A stretch of 64,000 nucleotides of DNA from positions 89,740 to 153,739 of the forward strand of contig NZ_JAINWJ010000014.1 in assembly GCF_021021415.1 (NCBI RefSeq), written 5' to 3'. Position numbers and translations under genes: made by a program. Shown in pieces: positions 1 through 9,495 of the stretch (position 1 is its first letter; each line of letters begins with the position of its first letter). Under the pieces are notes generated by a model. It was given only the letters and a program-made list of their open reading frames with translations, had not been told where the DNA came from and did not search any database. The DNA comes from Martelella mediterranea. GTDB lineage: Bacteria; Pseudomonadota; Alphaproteobacteria; Rhizobiales; Rhizobiaceae.

Positions 1-371
1 AAAATAAAGTTTTACGCATCCAGCTTTGGCTGTAAATTAGCAGATATTGAAACCTCGTCAACCGAGAACTGAAAGACTTATTTGCTTGTGAGATTACGGA
101 TCGCTAAAAAGATGCGGATTCTCATATATTCAATCTTAAAGTGTATTAACCGCTAAATTTCTTGCCGCGGGGACCCGCAAATTCGAAACAGCCAGGGCTG
201 CCTCATTGGCTTCACATCAGCGTCGATGCCATTCGCTGCGATATAGGCACTACAAGCGATGGAAGCAGAGTGTCTGCCCGCGACCGAGAGAGGGCCCGAA
301 GGGCCACCTTGTATGAAGCGGGTACGCTCCGCACCGCCGCCGCACAGTCTTCCTCCGCAAATTTCTTGAAG
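1..371. other. Left-edge non-coding stretch
   Basis: This stretch lies downstream of cysQ and runs to the window edge. The first 160 bases are clearly AT-rich compared with the rest of the window, and bases 160-371 return to high GC. The only structure I see is a short GC hairpin (GGCCC at 293-297, GGGCC at 301-305) without a following T-run, so I do not call it a terminator. Short open frames here have no recognisable product. The AT-rich part could be a promoter region for a gene left of the window. Confidence 0.5.
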
Positions 372-1175
372 TTACCGTCGTGAGAACGGATGAGCCCATC
401 CGATAAACGGCGGATTGGCGAAATCGTTGTCCTCGGCCTGCCGCGTCTTGCCATATACAAAAACCGTATTGTCTGCACACTCGGTCGTGCCTCCTGCGGC
501 GCGCAGGACTGCGTCGCCGGCGGCGGTATCCCATTCCATGGTTCGCCCGAAACGGGGATAGACATCGGCAACGCCTTCCGCGAGAAGGCAGAATTTCAGC
601 GACGAGCCCACCGAGGTGAAATCGGAAACGCCGATCTGCCGCATGAACTCCTCGGTTTCGGGGCTGTTGTGCGATCGGCTGGCAACCGCGGTCAGAACCT
701 CGCCCTTTGGCCGGCATCTGATCGTTTCGGAGCGCACGACGGCGCCATCAGCCACAATGAGTTTCTCGGCGCCGTCGGCCGTGGTGCGGTAGGCCACGCC
801 CTTGGCCGGGGCATAGACGATGCCCGCAACCGGCACGCGGCCTTCAATGAGCGCGATATTGACCGTAAAGTCTTCCCGCCTGTTGATGAATTCCTTCGTC
901 CCGTCGAGAGGATCGACCAGGAAGAAAGCCTTGCCGGTGATATCGGGAATGCGCCCCGCCGCAACGCTCTCCTCGGCGATCACGGGAATGTCGGGAAAAG
1001 ACCGAGCGAGATGGGCAAGAATGATCGCCTCGGCCTGCTCGTCGGCTGCCGTCACCGGCGACTGATCCTTCTTGTAGGATACGTCGATGCCGTTCTCATA
1101 GATCGACATGATCGTACTGCCGGCTTCAAGAGCTGCATCCAGGAACACTTGCTGCATATCCGCTATGGCGCTCAC
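372..1175 (-). CDS. cysQ: 3'(2'),5'-bisphosphate nucleotidase CysQ
   Basis: The product, 267 aa, should hydrolyse 3'-phosphoadenosine 5'-phosphate (PAP) to AMP, clearing the by-product of PAPS use; it belongs to the inositol monophosphatase superfamily. The metal-binding motif DPLDGTKEF is at residues 88-96, the upstream acidic pair EE at 68-69, and the C-terminal WDTAAGDA motif at 215-222. Length is normal for the family. The ATG at 1175 overlaps the end of cysNC by 4 bp, so the two are translationally coupled as the last genes of cysD-cysNC-cysQ. The gene order supports CysQ over a true inositol monophosphatase. It is likely cytoplasmic or loosely membrane associated, by family. Confidence 0.93.
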   Translation of the reverse strand: MSAIADMQQVFLDAALEAGSTIMSIYENGIDVSYKKDQSPVTAADEQAEAIILAHLARSFPDIPVIAEESVAAGRIPDITGKAFFLVDPLDGTKEFINRREDFTVNIALIEGRVPVAGIVYAPAKGVAYRTTADGAEKLIVADGAVVRSETIRCRPKGEVLTAVASRSHNSPETEEFMRQIGVSDFTSVGSSLKFCLLAEGVADVYPRFGRTMEWDTAAGDAVLRAAGGTTECADNTVFVYGKTRQAEDNDFANPPFIGWAHPFSRR

Positions 1176-3064
1176 TCCCCCTGCTCCCGGCTCGCGAGGA
1201 AATCCTCGATCCGGCTTGCCAGTTCAAACGGCTCATGGCCGACGGTGTGGAGATGAAGCTCGGCGTTTTCCGGCGGTTCATAGGGCGAGGAAATGCCGGT
1301 GAAATTGGCGATTTCTCCGGCCTGCGCCTTTTTGTAGAGCCCCTTCGGGTCACGCTCGGCGCAGACCTCGATCGGGGTGTCGACGAAAATCTCGATGAAC
1401 TCGCCGTCCTCCATCATCTCGCGCGCCAGCCGCCGTTCGGAGCGGAACGGCGAGATGAAGGACACCAGTACGATCAGCCCGGCATCGGCCATGAGCTTCG
1501 CCACCTCGGCCACGCGGCGGATATTTTCGACCCGGTCTTCGGCGGTGAAGCCGAGATCGCGGTTGAGGCCGTGGCGAACATTGTCGCCGTCAAGCAGATA
1601 GGTGTGTTTGCCCTTGGCGTGGAGTATCTTTTCCAGCGCATTGGCGACCGTCGATTTGCCCGAGCCCGAAAGCCCGGTGAACCACAGCACCGCCGGCGTC
1701 TGCGCCTTAAGGCTCGCATGCGCCTTCTTGTTGATCTCGACCGCCTGCCAGTGGACATTGTCCGCCCGGCGCAGCGCGAAATCGATCATGCCGGCGCCGA
1801 CGGTCTTGTTGGATATCCGGTCGATGATCACGAAATTGCCGGTGGCGCGGTTGTCCGCATAGGCATCGAACACGATCGGCGCCTGGGTCGAGATGTTGCA
1901 GACCCCGACCTCGTTCATGTGGAGCGCCTTGGCTGCCTCATGGGCGAAGCTGTTGACGTTCACCTGATATTTGAGGGCGGTGATCGTCGCCGGCGTCTGG
2001 TCCGCCTCGGTGCGCAAGATATAGGAACGGCCGGGGATCATTGCGTCCGCGTCGAACCAGATAATCTTCGCCTGAAACTGGTCGGCAACATTGGGCCGCT
2101 CATCGGGCGCCACCAGGATATTGCCGCGCGAGACCTCGATCTCGTCCTCGAGCGCAAGCGTGACGGCCTGACCGGCCTCGGCGCTTTCAAGGTCGCCTTC
2201 CATCGTCACGATCTGGCGGATCGCCGAGGACTTGCCGGACTTGGCGACCGTGACGCGGTCCCCGACGGCAACCCGGCCGGACGCGATCTGCCCGGCAAAG
2301 CCGCGGAAATTGAGGTTAGGACGGGTGACAAGCTGCACCGGCATGCGGAACGGTTTTTCCGCAAGGGCGGATTCGACCGGCACCGTTTCAAGATGGTCCA
2401 GAAGGGCCGGCCCCTTGTACCAGGGCATGTTTTGCGAGGGCTGGGTGACATTGTCGCCATAACGCGCCGAGATCGGGATCGGCACGATCGTCTCGAACCC
2501 GAGATCCCTGGCAAATTCCAGATAATCGGCGACGATCCGGTCGTAGACCTCCTGCGAATACTCCATCAGGTCGATCTTGTTGATCGCGACCACGATATGG
2601 CGAATGCCGAGCAGCGAGGCGATGAAGGAATGCCGGCGGGTCTGCCGCAGAATGCCCTGACGGCTGTCGACCAGCACGATGGCGAGATCGGCGGTCGAGG
2701 CGCCGGTGGCCATATTGCGGGTATATTCCTCATGGCCGGGCGTATCGGCGACGATGAACTTGCGCTTGGCGGTCGCGAAAAAGCGATAGGCGACATCGAT
2801 GGTGATGCCCTGTTCGCGCTCGGATTCCAGCCCGTCGACCAGAAGCGCGAAGTCGATATCCGCGCCGGTCGTGCCGTGTTTTGCGCTGTCGCTTTGAAGC
2901 GAGGCAAGCTGGTCCTCGAAGATCAGCTTGGTGTCGTAAAGCAGGCGGCCGATCAGGGTCGACTTGCCGTCATCGACGGAACCGCAGGTCAGGAAGCGCA
3001 GCAGCGATTTCTTTTCCTGTTCGGCGAGATAGGCGATCATGTCGCCGGAAACATCCTCGACCAT
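1172..3064 (-). CDS. cysNC: Bifunctional sulfate adenylyltransferase subunit 1 / APS kinase (CysN-CysC fusion, NodQ-like)
   Basis: This 630-aa protein joins the GTPase subunit of ATP sulfurylase (about residues 1-440) to APS kinase (about 455-630), so sulfate is taken to APS and then PAPS. In the GTPase part I see the P-loop GSVDDGKS (28-35), DTPGHE (107-112) and NKID (162-165). In the kinase part I see a second P-loop GLSGSGKS near 464, then [10 protein letters not shown] and the ISPFRSER segment that includes the kinase active-site Ser. The CysN-CysC fusion is the arrangement called NodQ in rhizobia, where it serves Nod-factor sulfation, and it also occurs as a housekeeping gene. It overlaps cysD by one base and cysQ by four, which is a tight operon. 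Confidence 0.95.
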   Translation of the reverse strand: MVEDVSGDMIAYLAEQEKKSLLRFLTCGSVDDGKSTLIGRLLYDTKLIFEDQLASLQSDSAKHGTTGADIDFALLVDGLESEREQGITIDVAYRFFATAKRKFIVADTPGHEEYTRNMATGASTADLAIVLVDSRQGILRQTRRHSFIASLLGIRHIVVAINKIDLMEYSQEVYDRIVADYLEFARDLGFETIVPIPISARYGDNVTQPSQNMPWYKGPALLDHLETVPVESALAEKPFRMPVQLVTRPNLNFRGFAGQIASGRVAVGDRVTVAKSGKSSAIRQIVTMEGDLESAEAGQAVTLALEDEIEVSRGNILVAPDERPNVADQFQAKIIWFDADAMIPGRSYILRTEADQTPATITALKYQVNVNSFAHEAAKALHMNEVGVCNISTQAPIVFDAYADNRATGNFVIIDRISNKTVGAGMIDFALRRADNVHWQAVEINKKAHASLKAQTPAVLWFTGLSGSGKSTVANALEKILHAKGKHTYLLDGDNVRHGLNRDLGFTAEDRVENIRRVAEVAKLMADAGLIVLVSFISPFRSERRLAREMMEDGEFIEIFVDTPIEVCAERDPKGLYKKAQAGEIANFTGISSPYEPPENAELHLHTVGHEPFELASRIEDFLASREQGE

Positions 3065-3963
3065 CAGAAATACCCCTCGCGCTTCTTCTTCTCCATCGAC
3101 CCGGCCTCATCCTTGTCGATCATCCGGCCCTGACGCTCCGAGGTTCTGGCCGTCAGCATCTCGCGCACGATCGCCTGCAGGTCGTCAGCATCGGATTCGA
3201 CCGCGCCCGTCAACGGATAGCAGCCAAGCGTGCGGAAACGCACCATCTTCTCCGTCACGGCCTCATCAGAGCCGATCGGCATGCGCGCGTCATCGACCAT
3301 GATCAGCGCGCCGTCGCGCTCGACCACCGGGCGTTTCGCCGCGAAATAAAGCGGCACGATCGGGATATTCTCCTTCATGATATATTGCCAGATGTCGAGC
3401 TCGGTCCAGTTCGACAGCGGAAAGACGCGGATCGATTCGCCCTTGCCGACACGGGTATTGTAGGTCTTCCACATTTCCGGACGCTGGTTCTTCGGGTCCC
3501 AGGCATGCTGCGCATTGCGGAAGGAAAAGATGCGTTCCTTGGCCCGCGACTTCTCCTCGTCGCGCCGCGCGCCGCCGAAAGCGGCATCGAAGCCGTATTT
3601 GTCGAGCGCCTGGCGCAAGCCAACCGTCTTCCAGAGATGGGTGTGGGTGTTGGAGCCGTGATCGAAGGGATTGATGCCGACCTCGACCGCTTCCGGATTG
3701 ACGTGAACGAGCAGGTCTATGCCGAGATCGTCCGCCATCTTCTGCCGGAAGTCATACATCGCCTGGAACTTCCAGGTGGTGTCGACATGGAGAAACGGAA
3801 AAGGCGGCTTGGCCGGATAGAACGCCTTCATCGCCAGATGCATCATCACCGACGAATCCTTGCCGATGGAATACAGCATCACCGGCCTCGAAAAGCTCGC
3901 GGCGACCTCGCGGAAGATATGAATCGATTCCGCCTCCAGTCTCTGCAAATGTGTAAGAGCCAT
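3064..3963 (-). CDS. cysD: Sulfate adenylyltransferase subunit 2 CysD
   Basis: The product is the 299-aa catalytic subunit of ATP sulfurylase, forming APS from ATP and sulfate together with the CysN GTPase encoded next. The PP-loop motif SIGKDSS is at residues 32-38, followed by the family-typical [15 protein letters not shown] region and a conserved [16 protein letters not shown] segment. Length is normal for CysD/NodP. The ATG at 3963 is the only good start, and the reading frame begins directly with the usual helix ([13 protein letters not shown]). It is the first gene of cysD-cysNC-cysQ. No cysH, cysG or cysI lies nearby, so the window alone does not show whether the PAPS goes to assimilation or to sulfotransferases. 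Confidence 0.95.
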   Translation of the reverse strand: MALTHLQRLEAESIHIFREVAASFSRPVMLYSIGKDSSVMMHLAMKAFYPAKPPFPFLHVDTTWKFQAMYDFRQKMADDLGIDLLVHVNPEAVEVGINPFDHGSNTHTHLWKTVGLRQALDKYGFDAAFGGARRDEEKSRAKERIFSFRNAQHAWDPKNQRPEMWKTYNTRVGKGESIRVFPLSNWTELDIWQYIMKENIPIVPLYFAAKRPVVERDGALIMVDDARMPIGSDEAVTEKMVRFRTLGCYPLTGAVESDADDLQAIVREMLTARTSERQGRMIDKDEAGSMEKKKREGYF

Positions 3964-4417
3964 TGAATATTCCCGATAATATGAATGAAACCGAATTTTC
4001 CAAATGTCGCCTAGAGATAAAGGTTCATACGCAAAATTAAAATGTCAATTTGACCCTTGATCCCGTTGTCTTTAGAAAAAAATCCTAAAAACCAGCCGTC
4101 CGGAAACTTGCTTGCAGGACTTTCCCTCGGCCACAGCCTGAATTTCAGGCCTCCTCAGCTCTGTCGACGAGTTGAACGTGGGGCTGCAACGCGCTCCCTG
4201 ACCAGCGATGTGCCGCTGCTTATATCTTGAAAATCGTGCGTCACCGGGCATATCCGATTTTGGCGCGCAGAGCAGAGCCGCCAGTGGTCGGCCAAGTATT
4301 TGATATGGCCTTGCCTCCGGTCTGAAAATCACGCGGCTTAACACTAGCGTCACCGACACCGCCGATCCTGCTAATCCACAACCGTGCGCTCTGCAATAGC
4401 TGCGGCCACTGTGTATC
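3964..4417. other. Intergenic region upstream of cysD and downstream of a LacI-family gene
   Basis: About 450 bases lie between the cysD start and the end of the LacI-family gene. The first hundred bases upstream of cysD are AT-rich and are the likely cysD promoter region, but I could not settle on one -35/-10 pair. A 95-codon minus-strand frame (4072-4359) resembles no family I know and has no clear ribosome site, so I do not call it. No tRNA, repeat or strong hairpin was seen. Confidence 0.5.
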
Positions 4418-5479
4418 TTAACGTATCCTTGAGGTCGACTTCCGTGTGACGAGTTCCGTCTGGTAAACCACGGTGCGCACCTTTCGATCGGGGTTCTCGA
4501 TCGCTTCCACGACCAGGTCGATGGCGGCCAGGCCCATGGCCTGCAGCGGCCGGCCTACCGAGGTCAGCGGCGGCGTCAGCAGGTTGGCGATCGAATTGTC
4601 GAAGCCGATGAGGGACATGTCGTCCGGTACGCTGAGCCCGGCCTCGCCGAGGGCCTGCAATGCCCCGGCCGCGAGAATGTCGCTGGAGGCGAGGACAGCC
4701 GTCGGGCGGCGCTCGATGCCGAGCAGGTCGCGCATCATCTTCCGGCCTTCGCTTGCCGGGTCATCGCCCGTCAGCGGGAAATAAAGCCCCAGCCTGATCA
4801 GGGCCGGATCATCATCAAGGCCGTGGCGGGCAATGGCGGCGCTAAAGGCGGCGAGACGATCCTCCTCCATCGAGGTGCCGTGCACGCGGGCGCGGTTATA
4901 GCGGTCGGGCGCGCCGCCGATAAAGGCGATGCGCCGATGTCCCAGCGCCTGAAGATGATCGACCGCCTGGTCGATGCCGCTTGCCGGATCGATCAGGACC
5001 GCATCGGTTCCCCCGCAGACCTCCTGCTCGATCTGGATGACCGGTACGCCCGCCTGCAGTAACGGCGCCATGCCACTGGCGTTGATACCGTAGGAGAAGA
5101 TCACCGCATCGGCGCGCTGCTGCAGGAGCTGGACCACGGCGCTCGCCTCGACTTCCGGCTTCATGCCGTGCTGGAACATCAGCACATTGTATCCGCGGGC
5201 AAGCGCCTCGCTTCGGATGGCCTGGCTCAACTGGCTGAAGAACGGATTGAGCGAGCCGTCTACGACGATCAGGCCGATCGTCCAGCTGCGCTTGGTTCTG
5301 AGCCCGCGCGCCACCGCGTTCGGCCGGTATCCCGTCGCCTTGAGCGCCTCGCGCACGCGCCGCTGTTTTTCCGGTCCGACCTTGTCCGGCTCGTAGAGCA
5401 CCCGCGCCACGGTGGCCGGCGACACGCCCGCATGCCGCGCCACATCCCCCATGGTTGACAAGTGTCGATTTTTTTCCAC
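4418..5479 (-). CDS. LacI-family transcriptional regulator of the adjacent ABC transporter/GH3 operon
   Basis: A 353-aa LacI/PurR-type repressor. The helix-turn-helix is at about residues 10-30 (TMGDVARHAGVSPATVARVL), followed by the hinge region and a periplasmic-binding-protein-like effector domain from about 68 onward. The start is a GTG at 5479; an internal ATG at 5452 would cut into the DNA-binding domain, so GTG is preferred. It is transcribed away from the ABC transporter operon, with a symmetric double operator (5501-5538) in the short gap, which suggests autoregulation and control of 5599-11901. The ligand is unknown; by context it is a glycoside or a breakdown product of one. Confidence 0.9.
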   Translation of the reverse strand: MEKNRHLSTMGDVARHAGVSPATVARVLYEPDKVGPEKQRRVREALKATGYRPNAVARGLRTKRSWTIGLIVVDGSLNPFFSQLSQAIRSEALARGYNVLMFQHGMKPEVEASAVVQLLQQRADAVIFSYGINASGMAPLLQAGVPVIQIEQEVCGGTDAVLIDPASGIDQAVDHLQALGHRRIAFIGGAPDRYNRARVHGTSMEEDRLAAFSAAIARHGLDDDPALIRLGLYFPLTGDDPASEGRKMMRDLLGIERRPTAVLASSDILAAGALQALGEAGLSVPDDMSLIGFDNSIANLLTPPLTSVGRPLQAMGLAAIDLVVEAIENPDRKVRTVVYQTELVTRKSTSRIR

Positions 5480-5500
5480 GCCGGGCCTCTTTTTCTATTG

Positions 5501-5538
5501 ATGATGACGTCATCATTTGCAAATGGTGACGTCATCAT
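5501..5538. promoter_or_regulatory. Double LacI-type operator, 38-bp near-perfect palindrome
   Basis: Two copies of a 16-bp palindrome sit 22 bp apart centre to centre: ATGATGACGTCATCAT (5501-5516) and ATGGTGACGTCATCAT (5523-5538), separated by the self-complementary TTGCAA. The whole 38 bp is itself an inverted repeat with one base pair out of place in each half. LacI-family operators are palindromes with a central CG, as here, and a lacI gene is immediately adjacent. The 22-bp spacing puts both sites on the same face of the helix. Confidence 0.8.
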
Positions 5539-5543
5539 ATGAT
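5517..5543 (+). promoter_or_regulatory. Candidate promoter overlapping the second operator
   Basis: TTGCAA (5517-5522) and TATGAT (5538-5543) resemble -35 and -10 boxes with a 15-bp spacer, which is slightly short. The second operator half fills the spacer, so a bound LacI protein would block polymerase. Transcription would then begin near 5550, downstream of the ATG at 5539, which supports the ATG at 5599 as the permease start. This is an inference from sequence only. Confidence 0.4.
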
Positions 5544-5598
5544 TTCGAGCGGAATTTTCCACTTTTTTCAGCGGCGCTTGCGAGGAAAAGCAGATCCC

Positions 5599-6411
5599 AT
5601 GATTTCGAGCCACCTTCTTTCGAGGTCCATCTTGTCGGCGCTGATCGTGATTGCCTACGCGGTCATTCTCGCGCCCGTGGTGACCGTGGTGGCGATCAGC
5701 TTTTTCGACCAGGGCATCATCAGCTTTCCGCCCGACGGGCTCACCCTGCGGTGGTTCGTCAACGCCTGGGCGCGGCGTGAATTCACGCAAGGCCTGATCA
5801 TGAGCCTGGAGCTGGCGCTGATCGCGACCGCCATCGGCGTGCCGCTCGGAACGCTGGCAGCCTACGGGCTCAATCGCGGCCGGTTTCGCGGCAAGGGCGT
5901 GATTTCCACGCTGCTGCTCGGGCCGCTCGCGGTGCCAGCCATCATCATGGGGACCGCGCTTTATATCTTCTACATCCGCGCCGAAGCGATCATCGACCAG
6001 ACGATCGTCGGCACGACGGCGGGACTGGTGGCCGCCCATGTGCTGCTGACGATCCCGTGGACGGTGCGTCTGGTCGCCGCCAGCATGGAAGGCGTCGATC
6101 TGCGCGTCGAGGAAGCCGCCGCCAATCTCGGCGCGCCGCCGGTTGTCGTCGCCTGGCGGATCACCCTGCCCATGCTGCGCTCCGGCATTGTCGCGGCCAG
6201 CATGTTTTCCTTCATCCAGAGTTTCGAGAATCTAGAGCTTTCGCTGCTGCTGATCGGCCCCGGCAAGATCACGCTGCCGGTCGCGATGCTGAACTATCTC
6301 GAATTCAAGATCGACCCGACGCTTGCCGCTGTCGGCACGATCCAGATCCTTCTGATCGGCGTGCTGATGCTGGTGACCGACCGCTACGTCAAGCTGTCGC
6401 GCGTCCTATGA
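5599..6411 (+). CDS. ABC transporter permease, PotC/spermidine-putrescine type
   Basis: The 270-aa inner-membrane permease has about six hydrophobic segments and the cytoplasmic EAA loop (GVDLRVEEAAANLGAPP) of binding-protein-dependent permeases. It is the first gene of an importer resembling the PotABCD polyamine/iron family. An in-frame ATG at 5539 adds 20 residues, but that codon touches the operator and falls inside the proposed promoter; the ATG at 5599 has a GAGGA at 5582-5586. The same 12 bases follow both ATGs, so residues MISS occur twice, 60 bp apart, a small curiosity. The next gene begins 21 bp downstream. Confidence 0.9.
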   Translation: MISSHLLSRSILSALIVIAYAVILAPVVTVVAISFFDQGIISFPPDGLTLRWFVNAWARREFTQGLIMSLELALIATAIGVPLGTLAAYGLNRGRFRGKGVISTLLLGPLAVPAIIMGTALYIFYIRAEAIIDQTIVGTTAGLVAAHVLLTIPWTVRLVAASMEGVDLRVEEAAANLGAPPVVVAWRITLPMLRSGIVAASMFSFIQSFENLELSLLLIGPGKITLPVAMLNYLEFKIDPTLAAVGTIQILLIGVLMLVTDRYVKLSRVL

Positions 6412-6432
6412 CCCCAAGGCCCGGAGAGTGTT

Positions 6433-7518
6433 TTGAGCGAACTGATCATTGAACATCTTGCCAAGGCCTATGGCGACACCCGCGTCGTGAAGGACATCAA
6501 CCTTCACGTCGAGGAAGGCGAACTGGTGGCGTTGCTCGGGCCATCGGGATGCGGAAAATCCACGACATTGCGGATGATCGCCGGCTTCGTGAAGCCGACC
6601 GAGGGGCGGATCCTGCTTGGCGGCGAGGACATCTCCCGGCTACCGCCCTACCGTCGCGACACCGGCATGGTGTTCCAGTCCTATGCGCTGTTTCCGCATA
6701 TGAGCGTCGCCGCCAATGTCGGCTTCGGCCTTGAAATGCGCAAGATCGGCCGGGCCGAACGCGACGAGCGGATCAGACAGGCGCTGGAAATGGTGCGGCT
6801 CGACCATCTGGCCGAGCGCATGCCGCGTCAGCTTTCGGGCGGCCAGCAGCAGCGCGTGGCGCTCGCCCGGGCGCTGGCGATCAACCCGAAAATGCTGCTG
6901 CTCGACGAGCCGCTTTCCAATCTGGACGCCAAGCTGCGCGGCGAGGTGCAGCATGAGATCCGCAACCTGCAGCAGCGGCTGGGGCTGACGACGCTGATGG
7001 TGACCCACGACCAGGACGAGGCGCTGACCATGGCCGACCGCCTGGCGATGATGGAAGGCGGCGTGGTCCGCCAGATCGGCACGCCGCAGGAAATCTACGA
7101 CACGCCGGATGATGTCTATGTCGCCGGCTTCATCGGCCGCTGCAACCTGATCGCGGGCCGGCAAAAGGCGCCGGGGCTGTTTGTCAGCGAGGGCGGATCG
7201 GAACTGCCCTGCGATCCCGCGAGTGATGCGGGCGCGCGGGAGGTGACCTTCGCCCTGCGCCCGGAAAAGATCACACTTGTCCCCGTCGCCTCCGAGCCCG
7301 ACCCCGGAGACGCCGCGACGCGCCAGCGCGCGCGGATCAGCGGCATGGCCTATCTCGGCGCCCAGACGGAGTTCGAGCTCGATCTTGCCGGCACATCGCT
7401 TGTCGCGGTCATGCCCACGCCCTCCCGCAACACCCCTCTTTCCGCTCTCAAGCCCGGAGCGGAGGTTTTCGCAACATGGCAGGCGCAGGACGCGCGCCTG
7501 CTTGCCGAGCGGCCCTGA
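6433..7518 (+). CDS. ABC transporter ATP-binding protein, PotA-like
   Basis: A 361-aa ATPase of the Pot/Fbp/MalK group that energises the importer. Walker A GPSGCGKST is at residues 36-44, the Q-loop near 82, the signature LSGGQ at 134-138 and Walker B LLLDEP at 155-160. A C-terminal TOBE-like region (about 280-355) follows, as in PotA. Translation starts at a TTG (6433) preceded by GGAGAG; no in-frame ATG or GTG lies nearby. It sits second in the operon between the two permease genes' blocks. Confidence 0.93.
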   Translation: MSELIIEHLAKAYGDTRVVKDINLHVEEGELVALLGPSGCGKSTTLRMIAGFVKPTEGRILLGGEDISRLPPYRRDTGMVFQSYALFPHMSVAANVGFGLEMRKIGRAERDERIRQALEMVRLDHLAERMPRQLSGGQQQRVALARALAINPKMLLLDEPLSNLDAKLRGEVQHEIRNLQQRLGLTTLMVTHDQDEALTMADRLAMMEGGVVRQIGTPQEIYDTPDDVYVAGFIGRCNLIAGRQKAPGLFVSEGGSELPCDPASDAGAREVTFALRPEKITLVPVASEPDPGDAATRQRARISGMAYLGAQTEFELDLAGTSLVAVMPTPSRNTPLSALKPGAEVFATWQAQDARLLAERP

Positions 7519-7592
7519 ACGGCCCCGGACCAGGCAAGCCGGGTCTGAACGATCCGGACGAGAAGACGATCAAAAGGAAGAGTGAACAGCCT

Positions 7593-8648
7593 ATGTCAGA
7601 CAGAATGAAAACAACCCGCCGCGCTTTCCTCGTGGGCACCGCCGCGACATCGCTTATCGCGCTCGGCGCCGCCGGGCCGGCCTTTTCCGCCGACAAGGGC
7701 ACCGTGATTGCCTCCGTCTTCGGCGGCGACTATGGCGATATCCTGCGCGCGACCGTCGATGAGGCGATCATGGCCCCGGAAGGCTACGAGGTCCTTCAGG
7801 ACATCTCCTCGACCGAGGCCCGCCAGACCAAGCTCAGAACCGAGAAGATGCGCGCCAAGTCGAGCTTCGACGTGGCCGTGCTCGCCGACCTCGACATGTA
7901 TCCGATGGCAAAGCTCGGCGTGCTGTCGGAAGTCACCGAGGAGAACGTTCCGCGGCTTTCCGCGGTCATCCCGGCTCTGCGCAAGACCTATTCGGTGCCC
8001 CAGATCTATTCCTACATCGCCATACTCTACAATCCGGAGAAGGTCACCACGCCGCCGACCTCCTACGCCGATCTGTGGAAGCCGGAATACAAGGGCAAGA
8101 TCGGCGTATCCGACAAGCTGCATGTGGCGACCTCGGCCGTGGCCGCGCTGGTCGGCGGCGGCTCGATGAGCGATTTCACCCCCGGCCAGGCCAAGCTTCT
8201 CGAACTCAAGGACAAGCAGGACGTCCAGATCCTGCCCTCGAACGAAGCGATCGCCGGGGCCTTCGAAAGCGGCGATATCTGGATCACGCTCAACTACGTC
8301 TCCAGGGCGTATTCCTGGCGCCAGAGCGGCCTCAACATCGAACGCGCCGTGCCATCGGAGGGCGCGATCCCGATCGCGTTCGAGATGGCCGTGCCGAAGA
8401 ACGCCCCCAACAAGGAGGGCGGCTTCGCCTATCTCGATGCGGCGCTCGACCCCGAGGCCCAAATCGGCTTCGCCGCCAAGATGGGCTACCTGCCGACCGT
8501 GACCGACGCCGAACTGCCTGCGGAACTCGAGGCGGCAATCGGCCTGCCTGCGGCGGACCAGGATCGCCTGATCCGGCTCGATGACGACTATCTGATGCAG
8601 CATCAGACGGAGATCCTCGACTTCTGGAACCGCGAGTTCAAGGGCTGA
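7593..8648 (+). CDS. Tat-exported ABC transporter substrate-binding protein (PotD/spermidine-putrescine type)
   Basis: The 351-aa periplasmic binding protein has a twin-arginine signal peptide (TTRRAFLVG followed by a hydrophobic run and AFSA), cleaved near residue 33. The mature part starts DKGTVIASVFGGDYGD, typical of the extracellular solute-binding family that includes PotD and Fe/thiamine binders. The frame is open back to 7476, but the ATG at 7593 has AAGGAAGAG upstream and begins the signal peptide, so it is the start. It precedes the second permease by one base. The ligand cannot be named; association with a GH3 glycosidase argues against a plain polyamine. Confidence 0.9.
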   Translation: MSDRMKTTRRAFLVGTAATSLIALGAAGPAFSADKGTVIASVFGGDYGDILRATVDEAIMAPEGYEVLQDISSTEARQTKLRTEKMRAKSSFDVAVLADLDMYPMAKLGVLSEVTEENVPRLSAVIPALRKTYSVPQIYSYIAILYNPEKVTTPPTSYADLWKPEYKGKIGVSDKLHVATSAVAALVGGGSMSDFTPGQAKLLELKDKQDVQILPSNEAIAGAFESGDIWITLNYVSRAYSWRQSGLNIERAVPSEGAIPIAFEMAVPKNAPNKEGGFAYLDAALDPEAQIGFAAKMGYLPTVTDAELPAELEAAIGLPAADQDRLIRLDDDYLMQHQTEILDFWNREFKG

Positions 8649-8649
8649 A

Positions 8650-9480
8650 ATGGCACTCCTGGTTTTTCCCGCCGCGCTGCTGGTTTTCGTTCTGCTGGTC
8701 CTGCCGATGGCGGGTCTCTTCAGAATGTCGCTCAACCACTACAGCCCGATGGAGATGATGACCGCGGCGTTCAGCGGGAAAAACTACATCGCCGCGCTGA
8801 CCGATCCCTATTACCAGGAGATCATCCTGACGACGGTCGGCGTGGCGTTCCTGTGCATGACGCTCTGCCTCCTGCTCTCGCTCGCGCCGGCCTATTGGCT
8901 GGCGCGCATGCAGAGCCGGTGGAAATCGGTGCTGATCATCCTGACGCTGTTTCCGCTGCTGGTCGGCAATGTGGTCCGGGCGGCGGGATGGATGGCGCTG
9001 CTCAGCACCCATGGCGCGATCAACGCCTTCCTCGGCATGTTCGGCATCGGCCCGCTCACGCTGATGTACACCCCGCTCGCCGTGGTGGTGGGCACGACGG
9101 CGGTGGTACTGCCCTATATGATCCTCACGCTTTCCTCCGTCGTGGAAACCGTTCCGCGCGACACCGAGGAAGCCGCCGCCAATCTCGGCGCGACACCGTT
9201 GAAGGTGTTCTTCCGCGTCCTGTTACCGCAAGCGGCCCCCGGGGTTCTCGCGGGCAGCATGCTGGTGTTCATCCTTTCCATGAACGCCTATGCGACCCCG
9301 GTCCTGCTCGGCGGCCCCGGCTTCACCATGCTGGCCCCTGCCGTCTACGACCAGTTCATGACCGCCGGAAACTGGCCCTTCGGCGCGGCGCTCGCCTTCG
9401 TCCTCCTGGCCACGACCCTCATTCTAACAATGGCTGTGAGCTACGGGCTCTCGCGGTCCCTCAAGCGCCGCGCCGGCTGA
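8650..9480 (+). CDS. ABC transporter permease, PotB-like
   Basis: A 276-aa membrane protein with six predicted hydrophobic segments and the permease EAA loop (DTEEAAANLGATPLKVFF). It is the partner of the permease at 5599-6411; the pair would form the heterodimeric channel of the importer. The start lies one base after the binding-protein stop codon, so translation is probably coupled. The segment order permease, ATPase, binding protein, permease differs from the common potABCD order. Confidence 0.9.
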   Translation: MALLVFPAALLVFVLLVLPMAGLFRMSLNHYSPMEMMTAAFSGKNYIAALTDPYYQEIILTTVGVAFLCMTLCLLLSLAPAYWLARMQSRWKSVLIILTLFPLLVGNVVRAAGWMALLSTHGAINAFLGMFGIGPLTLMYTPLAVVVGTTAVVLPYMILTLSSVVETVPRDTEEAAANLGATPLKVFFRVLLPQAAPGVLAGSMLVFILSMNAYATPVLLGGPGFTMLAPAVYDQFMTAGNWPFGAALAFVLLATTLILTMAVSYGLSRSLKRRAG

Positions 9481-9495
9481 AACAGATATTTTGAC

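Noticed and set aside
293..305. Short GC hairpin downstream of cysQ as a terminator
   Set aside because: Only a 5-bp stem, 65 bases after the stop codon and no T-run.
1235..3133. 632-codon plus-strand open frame
   Set aside because: It is fully antisense to cysNC, has the composition of a high-GC shadow frame and matches no family.
4072..4359. 95-codon minus-strand frame upstream of cysD
   Set aside because: No recognisable family, no ribosome site, and codon use unlike its neighbours.
5539..5598. Upstream ATG at 5539 as start of the first permease
   Set aside because: The codon abuts the operator and overlaps the proposed -10 box; the ATG at 5599 has a Shine-Dalgarno and gives a normal N-terminal helix.
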